This document shows positions 15,956 through 24,291 of a stretch of DNA of 64,000 nt, piece by piece. The DNA is from Blautia sp900556555 (GTDB lineage: Bacteria; Bacillota; Clostridia; Lachnospirales; Lachnospiraceae). The notes beneath the pieces were generated by a model that worked only from the letters and a program-made list of their open reading frames with translations, was not told the DNA's origin and searched no databases. The DNA lies in the NCBI GenBank assembly GCA_964250615.1, contig CAXUGM010000015.1; one strand, 5' to 3'. The position numbers and the translations under genes were made by a program. Within the stretch, counting starts at the first letter, position 1. Each line of letters starts with the position of its first letter.

Positions 15956-17179
15956 ATGACAATTTATGATGAATTAGTTGCCAGAGGTCTCATTGCCCAG
16001 GTGACAGATGAAGAAGAAATCAAAGAATTAGTAAACAACGGAAAAGCAACTTTTTATATCGGATTCGACCCTACTGCGGACAGTCTCCATGTAGGCCATT
16101 TCATGGCACTTTGTCTGATGAAACGTCTGCAGATGGCAGGAAATAAGCCGATTGCCCTGATTGGCGGCGGAACAGGATATATCGGTGACCCATCTGGAAG
16201 AACGGATATGCGTTCTATGATGACACCGGAAACCATTCAGCATAACTGTGACTGTTTCAAAAAACAGATGGAGCGTTTTATTGACTTTTCAGAAGGAAAA
16301 GCCCTGATGGTAAACAATGCAGACTGGCTTCTTGACCTGAATTATGTGGATGTCTTAAGAGAAATCGGACCTCACTTCTCTGTAAACCGTATGCTGACTG
16401 CAGAGTGCTACAAACAGCGTATGGAAAAAGGTCTTAGCTTCTTGGAATTTAACTACATGATCATGCAGAGCTATGACTTCTACGCATTATACCAGAAATA
16501 CGGCTGTAACATGCAGTTCGGCGGGGATGACCAGTGGAGCAATATGCTGGGTGGTACAGAACTGATCCGCCGTAAATTGGGCAAAGATGCATATGCTATG
16601 ACCATTACCCTGCTTCTGAACTCAGAAGGTAAGAAAATGGGTAAGACACAGTCTGGTGCTGTATGGCTGGATCCAAATAAGACATCTCCATTTGATTTCT
16701 ACCAGTACTGGAGAAATGTGGCAGATGCAGATGTATTAAAATGCATCCGTATGCTTACTTTCCTTCCATTGGAACAGATTGATGAGATGGATCAGTGGGA
16801 AGGAAGCCAGTTAAATCAGGCGAAAGAAATCCTGGCATACGAACTGACTGCACTGGTTCACGGTGAGGAAGAAGCGAAAAAAGCTCAGGAAGCAGCAAGA
16901 GCTTTATTCTCCAGCGGAAATGCAGCAAATATGCCATCTGCTCAGATTAAGGAAGAAGATTTAACAGATGGAAATATTGATTTGATCTCTCTTCTGGTAA
17001 ACAGTGGGCTTGCCAATACACGTTCTGAAGCAAGACGTGCCATTGAGCAGGGAGGTGTGTCTGTAGACGGAGAAAAGATTACTGATATCAAATATCAGCT
17101 TGCAGGAGAAAAACTGCAGGGAGACGGTATTGTATTGAAAAAAGGTAAGAAAAACTTCAGAAAAGTAACCATGGCATAA
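15956..17179 (+). CDS. tyrS: Tyrosyl-tRNA synthetase
   Basis: TyrRS charges tRNA-Tyr in the cytoplasm for translation. The 407-residue length is normal for the bacterial TyrS family. Class I motifs are present: HVGH (HIGH equivalent) in SLHVGHFMAL, and KMGKT (KMSKS equivalent) in GKKMGKTQSG. The tyrosine pocket has FYIGFDPTADSLH and the QFGGDDQWSN segment. The C-terminal S4-like RNA-binding domain covers about residues 340-407 (ARRAIEQGGVSVDGEKI). ATG 15956 lies seven bases after AAAGGAG; the ATG at 15950 is too close to it. Expression is controlled by the T-box just upstream, and a terminator follows, so this is a single-gene unit. Confidence 0.97.
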   Translation: MTIYDELVARGLIAQVTDEEEIKELVNNGKATFYIGFDPTADSLHVGHFMALCLMKRLQMAGNKPIALIGGGTGYIGDPSGRTDMRSMMTPETIQHNCDCFKKQMERFIDFSEGKALMVNNADWLLDLNYVDVLREIGPHFSVNRMLTAECYKQRMEKGLSFLEFNYMIMQSYDFYALYQKYGCNMQFGGDDQWSNMLGGTELIRRKLGKDAYAMTITLLLNSEGKKMGKTQSGAVWLDPNKTSPFDFYQYWRNVADADVLKCIRMLTFLPLEQIDEMDQWEGSQLNQAKEILAYELTALVHGEEEAKKAQEAARALFSSGNAANMPSAQIKEEDLTDGNIDLISLLVNSGLANTRSEARRAIEQGGVSVDGEKITDIKYQLAGEKLQGDGIVLKKGKKNFRKVTMA

Positions 17180-17182
17180 AAT

Positions 17183-17242
17183 AGAATGTCCCATGAAGCG
17201 TGTCCATTGTTTGGATGTCTGCTTCATGGGGCAGTTTTTTTG
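17183..17242 (+). terminator. Terminator of tyrS
   Basis: GTCCCATGAAGC pairs with GCTTCATGGGGC around a loop of about 20 bases and is followed by AGTTTTTTT. Confidence 0.75.
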
Positions 17243-17251
17243 AATAGATAC

Positions 17252-17794
17252 TTAACAAATCGAAGTCAGTTCGCCTGTTACGGAATCCATAACAAAGCCC
17301 TGGATGGTAACATCTCTTGGCATGAGTGGGTGTTCTGTTAGTGTTGCTACGGTTTCACGGACAGATTCTTCAGAGGAAGAAAAGCCACCCAGCCATTTGT
17401 TTAAATCAATGCCGCTTCGGCGGACAATATCGATGTGTTCCTTGGGGATTCCGCGGCTTATGAGTTTTTCCAGCATTTCTTCTGCGTCCATGCCCTGAAC
17501 GCCACAATCAGTATGGCCGATGACCATGATTTCCTCAACACCAAGCTCCAGAATCGCCACCAGGAGGCTGCGGACAACGCTTCCGTAAGGGTGTGTTGTG
17601 ACACCACCGGCATTTTTGATGATTTTGGCATCCCCGTTTTTGATTCCTAAAGCTGCCGGGAGAAGTGCTGTCAGTCTGGCATCCATGCAGGTAAGGATTG
17701 CTAATTTTTTATCAGGATATTTGCTGGTGATATAGGGCTTGTATTCTTCGTTTTTTACAAATGTCTCGTTATATTCTAGTATTTTCTGAATCAT
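17252..17794 (-). CDS. Beta-class carbonic anhydrase
   Basis: It interconverts CO2 and bicarbonate, a supply role for carboxylating enzymes in anaerobes. The 180-residue size fits the short beta class. Zinc ligands are Cys36 and Asp38 in LTCMDARL (with the Asp-Arg dyad Asp38-Arg40) and the HTDCG motif (His and Cys ligands). The ATG at 17794 follows AAAGGAGG. It is transcribed away from the unknown gene at 18084 and faces the tyrS terminator. The Na+ decarboxylase operon nearby also handles CO2/bicarbonate, which may be chance. Confidence 0.9.
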   Translation of the reverse strand: MIQKILEYNETFVKNEEYKPYITSKYPDKKLAILTCMDARLTALLPAALGIKNGDAKIIKNAGGVTTHPYGSVVRSLLVAILELGVEEIMVIGHTDCGVQGMDAEEMLEKLISRGIPKEHIDIVRRSGIDLNKWLGGFSSSEESVRETVATLTEHPLMPRDVTIQGFVMDSVTGELTSIC

Positions 17795-18083
17795 AGGTGA
17801 AAAACCTCCTTTTGCTGTTATAAGCTGATTATAATTTCTGGACTCCGGTTATGCAAGAAAAACCTTGTGTTTTGTCTGCCGCTGTAGTAAAATGAGGTCA
17901 AATAAACAAGTCTGCACTGCATTTTCTGGCATGTGTCATTTGATTTCAATTTTGTTTTTCTGTATTTTTTTCTTAATGTTCCATTATCTTATCTTTTTTA
18001 TCACATTTCTTGATTTTCCTGGATAAAGTAGTAAAAAGAAGAAAAAATACCGGTATGCAGGTGCGGGCAGAAAGAGGCTGTCT

Positions 18084-18713
18084 ATGAAAAAAGAAGGGAT
18101 TTTATTCCAGGGGCTCTGCATACAGGAGGATTGTCAGCAGGATTTCTTAGAAGAAGAGGGCGTTTACTGTGGCAAAAAGGTTTCTTTTCAAAAAGCAAAA
18201 CGATGTTATGTGGATAGTACCTATTTCCTGCTTTATGGTATTTGCAAAAATAGGAAGTGCAGGGAATTGGTTCAGGGCATGGAAGATGAGTGGCGGAATT
18301 ATCTGCAGGAGCGGGCAAGGAAAAGCCGGTACCAGGGAGATGTGTTTTGGCACAGTCTGTCCTGTGAGGAACGGGAATGTGCCCAGGCAGCACTGGGGCT
18401 TCTGGAAGATATCCGTGATGGGGAGAAGGATCGGGCAGAGCTAGCCTGGATCGGATTCTGGTATCTGGTTTATAAGGGATTTCATGAGATATACGGTTTT
18501 TTGAAAGACCGTTTTGAGACCAGATTTCAGATTTTGTGCAGGCTTGCAAAGGAGAACAATCAGGAGCCCTTTCATGGAATCAGTTATCTGTGTATGGAAT
18601 TTCTGTTTGCAGAAGAACTGGGGGTGGAAATCGAGAAAAACGAGCCTTATTCGGCCTTACGCCAGTGCATGCAAAAATGCATTAATAAGTGGGAAAGTTC
18701 CTGGGAATATTGA
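18084..18713 (+). CDS. Hypothetical Cys/Glu-rich protein
   Basis: This 209-residue product is not recognised. It has scattered cysteines (for example GLCIQEDCQQDFLEEEGVYC and GICKNRKCREL, near residues 11-62) and several tryptophans, then a helical Glu/Arg-rich C-terminal half. The cysteine spacing could bind metal, but no standard motif is matched. ATG follows AGAAAGAGG. The gene is preceded by 260 AT-rich bases with no other gene. Its last codons lie just before the promoter of the decarboxylase operon. Confidence 0.55.
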   Translation: MKKEGILFQGLCIQEDCQQDFLEEEGVYCGKKVSFQKAKRCYVDSTYFLLYGICKNRKCRELVQGMEDEWRNYLQERARKSRYQGDVFWHSLSCEERECAQAALGLLEDIRDGEKDRAELAWIGFWYLVYKGFHEIYGFLKDRFETRFQILCRLAKENNQEPFHGISYLCMEFLFAEELGVEIEKNEPYSALRQCMQKCINKWESSWEY

Positions 18714-18736
18714 TGTTAAAACTTTGTCAAAACCTA

Positions 18737-18765
18737 TTGAAAAAAAGCCGGAAACAAGGTACAAT
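18737..18765 (+). promoter_or_regulatory. Promoter of the Na+-decarboxylase operon
   Basis: TTGAAA (18737-18742) and TACAAT (18760-18765) are separated by 17 bases. The transcript would begin near 18772 and carry a structured leader. Confidence 0.65.
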
Positions 18766-18821
18766 TATACTCGGCAGAAATTGGTTTTACTTATGTAGCG
18801 TAATGCAGTGAACCAGCAGGT

Positions 18822-18869
18822 GATTTCTGCACAAAAACCGGATGGAATCACAGAAAACGTGCAGAAATC
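18822..18869 (+). promoter_or_regulatory. Stable 5'-leader hairpin
   Basis: GATTTCTGCAC and GTGCAGAAATC form a perfect 11-pair stem closing a 26-base loop, 32 bases before the start codon. There is no T tract, so it is not a terminator; an mRNA-stabilising or regulatory element is more likely. Confidence 0.45.
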
Positions 18870-18901
18870 CCGGTAAATATATTTAAATGGAGGGCTGATT
18901 A

Positions 18902-20338
18902 ATGAGTAGTACAGCACAAAGCTTAGCAAGTAAGAGAATCGACTCTTTACTTGATGCGAACAGTTTTGTTGAAATTGGCGGCTATGTAACAGCCAGAAAC
19001 ACAGATTTCAACTTATCTGAGAAAGAAACACCAGCAGATGGTGTCATCACTGGATACGGTGTAATCGACGGCAGCCTGGTATATGTGTACAGCCAGGATG
19101 CTTCCGTATTAAACGGTTCCATTGGTGAGATGCATGCGAAAAAAATCGCAAATCTGTATGACCTGGCTATGAAGACAGGAGCTCCGGTCATTGGTCTCAT
19201 TGACTGTGCCGGCCTGAGACTCCAGGAAGCAACCGATGCATTAAATGCTTTTGGTGAAATCTACACAAAACAGGTTATGGCATCTGGCGTGATTCCTCAG
19301 ATTACAGGAATCTTTGGTACATGCGGCGGTGGACTTGCAGTTGTTCCTGCTTTGACAGACTTTACATTCATGGAAGCAAAGAAAGGCAGACTGTTTGTAA
19401 ATGCACCAAACGCATTGGAAGGAAATGAAATTTCCAAATGTGATACTTCAAGCGCTGCTTACCAGAGTGAAAATGCAGGTCTGGTAGATGTAGTTGCAAG
19501 TGAAGAAGAAATCTTCGCACAGATGAGAGAGCTGGTTTCCATGCTTCCTTCTAACTACGAAGATAATTCTGCATATGTAGACTGCACAGATGATCTGAAC
19601 CGTGTATGCCCGGATCTGGCAAATTGTGTAGGAGATACTTCTATCGCACTTTCCCAGATTGCAGACAACAATGAATTCTTCGAAGTAAAAGCAGCTTATG
19701 CAAAAGACATGGTAACTGGATTTATCCGTTTAAACGGAGCAACCATCGGCTGTGTTGCAAACAGAAGTGAGATTTACAACGAAGAAGGCGAAAAGACAGA
19801 ATCCTTTGATAATGTTTTATCTGCAAGAGGATGCAAAAAAGCTGCTGAATTCGTGAAATTCTGTGATGCTTTTGAAATCCCGGTTCTGACTCTTACAAAT
19901 GTAAAAGGCTTCAAAGCTACTAAGTGTTCTGAAGCAAACATGGCAAGAAATGCAGCAGAACTGACCAATGCATTTATCAGTGCAACCGTTCCGAAGGTAA
20001 ACATTGTGATCGGAGAAGCATTTGGAAGTGCTTATCTGACTATGAACAGCAAGTCTACAGGAGCAGATATGGTATTTGCATGGCCAAACGCACAGATTGG
20101 TATGATGGATGCAAAACTGGCTGCTAAGATCATGTATGCAGGTTCAGACGCAGCAACCATCAATGAGAAAGCAGCAGAATATGCAATGCTTCAGTCCAGT
20201 GCACTGTCTGCAGCTAAGAGAGGCTATGTTGACACTATCATCGAGGCAGAAGATACAAGAAAATACGTGATTGGTGCTTTTGAAATGTTATTCACAAAGA
20301 GAGAAGATCGTCCAAGCAAGAAACACGGCACGGTTTAA
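18902..20338 (+). CDS. mmdA: Acyl-CoA carboxyltransferase subunit (MmdA/12S type) of Na+ decarboxylase complex
   Basis: The 478-residue protein has the double crotonase-fold carboxyltransferase domain of methylmalonyl-CoA decarboxylase alpha, transcarboxylase 12S and PccB. Typical features are the oxyanion-hole glycines in GTCGGGLAVVPALTDFTFM and, in the second half, GEAFGSAYLTMNSKSTGADMVFAWPNAQ. It would move a carboxyl group between an acyl-CoA and biotin. Family members are usually a little longer (about 510 residues). It opens a five-gene operon with OadG-like, biotin carrier, OadB and 5S-type genes. The substrate (methylmalonyl-, malonyl- or another CoA) cannot be told from sequence. AGGGCTG upstream of ATG 18902 serves as ribosome binding site, and expression probably runs from the 18737 promoter. 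Confidence 0.85.
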   Translation: MSSTAQSLASKRIDSLLDANSFVEIGGYVTARNTDFNLSEKETPADGVITGYGVIDGSLVYVYSQDASVLNGSIGEMHAKKIANLYDLAMKTGAPVIGLIDCAGLRLQEATDALNAFGEIYTKQVMASGVIPQITGIFGTCGGGLAVVPALTDFTFMEAKKGRLFVNAPNALEGNEISKCDTSSAAYQSENAGLVDVVASEEEIFAQMRELVSMLPSNYEDNSAYVDCTDDLNRVCPDLANCVGDTSIALSQIADNNEFFEVKAAYAKDMVTGFIRLNGATIGCVANRSEIYNEEGEKTESFDNVLSARGCKKAAEFVKFCDAFEIPVLTLTNVKGFKATKCSEANMARNAAELTNAFISATVPKVNIVIGEAFGSAYLTMNSKSTGADMVFAWPNAQIGMMDAKLAAKIMYAGSDAATINEKAAEYAMLQSSALSAAKRGYVDTIIEAEDTRKYVIGAFEMLFTKREDRPSKKHGTV

Positions 20339-20352
20339 GCGAGGTGAATCAT

Positions 20353-21114
20353 ATGAAAAAGACATGGAAAAAATTAGGCAGTTTAGCAGCAGCAGGTATT
20401 CTCACATTATCCTTAGCTGGATGTGGCGGTGAAAAGGAAGGTATCAATGAAAAAGTACAGCAGAATCTTTTTGATACCAGTGTTGCTACCGTAGAGACTT
20501 TGGTCAGCTACGATAAGGCAAGCATGGAACAGGCCATTGAAGAGAATCCGAATATGGATGATTTTACAAAAGGAGCCTTTACTTCCTGGATTGATAACTG
20601 TGAAGAACTGGGTGCATACCTGGGTATGGAAGCCGATCAGTCTGCAGCTACTGCAGTACGTATGGACAGCCACAAATATATCGTAACTTTAAATGCGGAT
20701 TTTGAAAACAGAGATGCGGTAGTAGAGCTGGTATATAGCGGAAAATTGGATCCTGAATCTGTAGGATTCAGCCCAAATTATACTATGGGAGAAAAAATGC
20801 AGGACGCAGCAGTAAATACTGTTATTGGTATTGCTACCGTATTCCTGATGCTTCTGTTTCTGAGCTTTGTGATTTCTCTTATGGTATATATTCCAAAGCT
20901 GGAAGCAGCTCTGAAGAAGAAAAAAGCACCAAAGGCTCCTGCACCGGAAGCAAAACCGGCACCGGCTGTTGCAGCACCGGCAGAAGAAGAGCTGGTAGAT
21001 GACGGGGAACTGGTTGCAGTAATCGCAGCGGCAATTGCAGCAGCAGAAAATACATCTACCGATGCATTTGTAGTACGTTCTATCAGAAAATCAAATAAAA
21101 GAACCTGGAGATAG
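20353..21114 (+). CDS. Lipoprotein-type OadG-like gamma subunit
   Basis: The 253-residue protein begins with a lipoprotein signal (KKTWKKLGSL...LSLAGC, lipobox Cys near residue 24), continues with an outside domain of about 130 residues, a membrane segment (about 155-180) and a Lys/Pro/Ala linker, and ends with the OadG-like tail DDGELVAVIAAAIAAAE plus a basic end with KSNKRTWR. Ordinary OadG is only about 80-100 residues, so the lipid-anchored outer domain is extra. The subunit should tether the carboxyltransferase and biotin carrier to the OadB pump. Start ATG 20353 follows GAGGTG; the frame open from GTG 20344 overlaps that site. It lies 14 bases after the previous gene. Confidence 0.75.
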   Translation: MKKTWKKLGSLAAAGILTLSLAGCGGEKEGINEKVQQNLFDTSVATVETLVSYDKASMEQAIEENPNMDDFTKGAFTSWIDNCEELGAYLGMEADQSAATAVRMDSHKYIVTLNADFENRDAVVELVYSGKLDPESVGFSPNYTMGEKMQDAAVNTVIGIATVFLMLLFLSFVISLMVYIPKLEAALKKKKAPKAPAPEAKPAPAVAAPAEEELVDDGELVAVIAAAIAAAENTSTDAFVVRSIRKSNKRTWR

Positions 21115-21138
21115 GTTCTGTCATAGGAGGAAATCAAT

Positions 21139-21507
21139 ATGAAATCTTATACAATTACAGTGAATGGTGTTGCATATGATGTAACAGTAGAAGAAAACGC
21201 TGGAAACGGTGCTCCGGCAGCAGCTCCAAAGGCTGCACCAAAAGCTGCACCTAAGGCAGCTCCGGCAGCAGCAAAACCAGCAGCTGCAGCAGGTGCAATC
21301 GAAGTGAAAGCTTCCGTACCTGGTAAAGTATTCAAAGTAGAAGCAAGCGTTGGACAGGCTGTAAAAGCTGGTGATGCAATCGTGATTCTGGAAGCTATGA
21401 AAATGGAAATCCCTGTTGTTGCTCCACAGGATGGTACTGTAGCAGGCATTAACGTAGCTGTAGGTGATGCAGTAGAAAACGGTGATGTTCTGGCATCCAT
21501 GAACTAG
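21139..21507 (+). CDS. Biotin carboxyl carrier subunit
   Basis: This 122-residue protein carries the mobile biotin that takes the carboxyl group from the carboxyltransferase to the OadB membrane pump. The biotinyl domain covers about residues 53-122, with Lys88 in the standard EAMKM motif. The first 20 residues form a small conserved strand region, and residues 22-50 are an Ala/Pro/Lys linker typical of flexible biotin arms. AGGAGG precedes ATG 21139. It sits between the OadG-like and OadB genes, the usual order in these sodium pumps. Confidence 0.92.
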   Translation: MKSYTITVNGVAYDVTVEENAGNGAPAAAPKAAPKAAPKAAPAAAKPAAAAGAIEVKASVPGKVFKVEASVGQAVKAGDAIVILEAMKMEIPVVAPQDGTVAGINVAVGDAVENGDVLASMN

Positions 21508-21577
21508 AATTTGCATACAGTGTAAATTCCCAAAGCAGGCTTTGCCTGTGAAAAACAATTAAATGGGAGGTAAAATA

Positions 21578-22726
21578 ATGTCTAACATTGCAGATACACT
21601 GTCAAACCTGGTATCACAGACTGCTTTTATGAATCTGACAGTGGGTAACCTGATTATGATCTTAGTGGCATTTATATTTTTATATCTTGCCATTGCAAAA
21701 GGTTTTGAACCACTTCTGCTCGTGCCAATCGCATTTGGTATGCTTCTGGTAAATATCTATCCTGATATTATGGCAAGTGCAGAACAAACATCAAACGGAG
21801 TAGCGGGACTTCTCCATATCTTCTATATCCTGGATGAGTGGAGTGTACTTCCGTCTCTGATTTTCCTTGGCGTTGGTGCCATGACAGACTTTGGCCCGCT
21901 GATCGCCAATCCTAAGAGTTTCCTGCTGGGTGCTGCTGCACAGCTTGGTATCTATGCAGCATATTTCCTGGCAATCTTTATGGGATTCAATGGAAAAGCA
22001 GCAGCAGCAATCTCCATCATCGGTGGAGCAGATGGTCCTACATCTATCTTCCTTGCTGGTAAGCTTGGACAGTCCGGACTTATGGGTGCCATTGCAGTAG
22101 CAGCATATTCCTATATGTCTCTGGTTCCAATCATCCAGCCACCGATCATGAAGCTTCTGACAACAGAAGAAGAAAGAAAAATCAAAATGGAACAGCTCCG
22201 TCCGGTTTCCAAACTGGAAAAAATCCTGTTCCCAATCATCATTACCGTTGTTGTATGTCTGATTCTGCCAACAACAGCTCCGCTGGTTGGTATGTTAATG
22301 CTTGGTAACCTGTTCCGTGAATCAGGTGTTGTAAAACAGCTGATGGAAACAGCTTCCAATGCTATGATGTACATCGTAGTTATCCTTCTTGGAACTTCTG
22401 TAGGTGCTGCAACAAGTGCAGAAGCATTCCTGAAAGTGGATACATTAAAAATCGTAGTTTTAGGTCTGGTTGCATTTGCATTTGGTACAGCCGGAGGTGT
22501 CCTTCTTGGTAAAGTGATGTGTAAACTGACCCACGGCAAGATTAACCCGCTGATCGGATCAGCAGGTGTATCCGCTGTTCCTATGGCAGCCCGTGTATCA
22601 CAGAAGGTCGGTGCAGAGGCAGATCCTACAAACTTCCTGCTCATGCATGCTATGGGACCAAACGTAGCAGGTGTTATCGGTACTGCGGTAGCAGCCGGTA
22701 CTTTCATGGCAATCTATGGAGTATAA
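21578..22726 (+). CDS. oadB: Sodium-ion-translocating decarboxylase beta subunit
   Basis: The 382-residue integral membrane protein decarboxylates carboxybiotin and exports Na+. About nine or more hydrophobic segments are visible. The family motif GGADGPTSIFLAGKL (near residue 150), with its sodium-binding Asp, is intact, as is the C-terminal GSAGVSAVPMAARV and LLMHAMGPNVAGVIG. ATG 21578 follows GGGAGG; an ATG at 21563 lies before that site and is not used. Oad, Mmd and Gcd complexes share this subunit, so it does not by itself name the substrate. With Rnf encoded farther along, the cell appears to make wide use of ion gradients. Confidence 0.93.
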   Translation: MSNIADTLSNLVSQTAFMNLTVGNLIMILVAFIFLYLAIAKGFEPLLLVPIAFGMLLVNIYPDIMASAEQTSNGVAGLLHIFYILDEWSVLPSLIFLGVGAMTDFGPLIANPKSFLLGAAAQLGIYAAYFLAIFMGFNGKAAAAISIIGGADGPTSIFLAGKLGQSGLMGAIAVAAYSYMSLVPIIQPPIMKLLTTEEERKIKMEQLRPVSKLEKILFPIIITVVVCLILPTTAPLVGMLMLGNLFRESGVVKQLMETASNAMMYIVVILLGTSVGAATSAEAFLKVDTLKIVVLGLVAFAFGTAGGVLLGKVMCKLTHGKINPLIGSAGVSAVPMAARVSQKVGAEADPTNFLLMHAMGPNVAGVIGTAVAAGTFMAIYGV

Positions 22727-22762
22727 TGCCTGTCTGTATCATGAATAATTATGGAGGAAATA

Positions 22763-24178
22763 ATGATGGCAGAAGTAGTAAAAAAACCTATTAAAATTAC
22801 TGAAACAATTCTGCGTGATGCACATCAGTCTCTGATTGCAACCCGTATGACAACAGAGCAGATGATGCCAATCGTAGAAAAATTAGATAAAGTCGGCTAC
22901 CATTCCGTAGAGTGCTGGGGTGGAGCAACTTTCGATGCTTCCCTTCGTTTCTTAAAAGAAGATCCATGGGAAAGACTTCGTAAATTCCGTGACGGATTCA
23001 AAAATACAAAATTACAGATGTTATTCCGTGGACAGAATATCCTTGGATACCGTCCATATGCAGATGATGTAGTGGAATATTTCGTACAGAAATCTATTGC
23101 AAACGGTATTGATATCATCCGTATTTTTGACTGTTTAAACGACCTTCGTAACCTGCAGACAGCAGTAAAGGCAGCAAACAAGGAAAAAGGACATGCACAG
23201 GTTGCTCTGTCCTATACTCTTGGAGATGCTTATACACTGGATTACTGGATCGAGATGGCGAAGAAAGTAGAAGACATGGGAGCAGATTCCATCTGTCTGA
23301 AAGATATGGCTGGTCTTTTACTGCCATATACAGCTACAGAACTGATCACTGCATTAAAAGAAGCAGTTGATATTCCAATCCAGCTTCACACACACTATAC
23401 TTCCGGTGTTGCTTCCATGACCTATATGAAAGCAGTAGAAGCAGGTGTGGATGTGATCGATACAGCAATGTCTCCATTTGCACTGGGTACTTCTCAGCCT
23501 GCAACAGAAGTTATGGTAGAAACCTTCAAGGGTACTCCATATGATACTGGATTTGATCAGAAATTACTGGCAGAAATCGCTGATTACTTCCGTCCAATCC
23601 GTGACGAAGCTCTTGACAGCGGCCTGCTGAATCCAAAGAACCTGGGTGTTAACATTAAGACTCTGTTATATCAGGTACCAGGCGGTATGCTTTCTAACCT
23701 GACATCTCAGTTAAAAGAACAGCATGCAGAAGACAAGTTCTATGATGTTCTGGAAGAAGTTCCAAGAGTTCGTAAAGATCTTGGAGAACCACCACTGGTT
23801 ACACCATCTTCTCAGATCGTTGGTACACAGGCGGTATTTAACGTAATCATGGGTGAACGTTATAAGATGGTTACAAAAGAGACCAAAGACGTTCTCAGCG
23901 GAAAATACGGTGCTACTGTAAAACCATTTAACAAAGAAGTTCAGGAAAAATGCATTGGTGATACAGAAGTAATCACCTGCCGTCCTGCTGATTTGATTAA
24001 ACCAGAGCTGGATGTGCTGAGAAAAGAGATGGAACAGTGGTCTGAGCAGGAAGAAGACGTATTGTCCTATGCTCTGTTCCCACAGGTTGCTACAGACTTC
24101 TTCAAGTATAGAGAAGCTCAGAAAACAAAAGTAGATCCAAAAGAAGCAGATACTGAAAACGGAGCATATCCGGTTTAA
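22763..24178 (+). CDS. 5S-type carboxyltransferase (oxaloacetate decarboxylase alpha / pyruvate carboxylase B)
   Basis: The 471-residue chain is a DRE-TIM-metallolyase-fold carboxyltransferase that acts on oxaloacetate/pyruvate: TILRDAHQSLIATRM at the N-terminus, MLFRGQNILGYRPY, the metal-site Lys region SICLKDMAGLL (the carboxylated Lys equivalent) and QLHTHYTSG with two metal-binding His residues. The PYC/OADA conserved C-terminal domain follows, but there is no biotinyl domain, so it must use the separate carrier at 21139. Start: ATG 22763 or the adjacent ATG 22766, both behind GGAGG. It is last in the operon and is followed by a terminator. Together with the 12S-type subunit it could form a transcarboxylase-like pair. 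Confidence 0.88.
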   Translation: MMAEVVKKPIKITETILRDAHQSLIATRMTTEQMMPIVEKLDKVGYHSVECWGGATFDASLRFLKEDPWERLRKFRDGFKNTKLQMLFRGQNILGYRPYADDVVEYFVQKSIANGIDIIRIFDCLNDLRNLQTAVKAANKEKGHAQVALSYTLGDAYTLDYWIEMAKKVEDMGADSICLKDMAGLLLPYTATELITALKEAVDIPIQLHTHYTSGVASMTYMKAVEAGVDVIDTAMSPFALGTSQPATEVMVETFKGTPYDTGFDQKLLAEIADYFRPIRDEALDSGLLNPKNLGVNIKTLLYQVPGGMLSNLTSQLKEQHAEDKFYDVLEEVPRVRKDLGEPPLVTPSSQIVGTQAVFNVIMGERYKMVTKETKDVLSGKYGATVKPFNKEVQEKCIGDTEVITCRPADLIKPELDVLRKEMEQWSEQEEDVLSYALFPQVATDFFKYREAQKTKVDPKEADTENGAYPV

Positions 24179-24192
24179 GAAATGCGAATGAA

Positions 24193-24234
24193 TAAAAGAG
24201 AAGTTCAGCCTTTGTGCTGGGCTTTTCTTTTTTT
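24193..24234 (+). terminator. Terminator of the decarboxylase operon
   Basis: AGAAGTTCAGC pairs with GCTGGGCTTTTCT around CTTTGT and is followed by TTTTTTT. Confidence 0.75.
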
Positions 24235-24291
24235 GCTTTTTGTGTTATGATATTACAATGCGAAAGAATCTAAAAAAAGAGGTCAGATACC

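Noticed and set aside
20778..21137. Minus-strand Ala/Ser-rich frames in the OadG and biotin carrier genes
   Set aside because: They arise from Ala/Pro codon runs on the coding strand and have no start signal.
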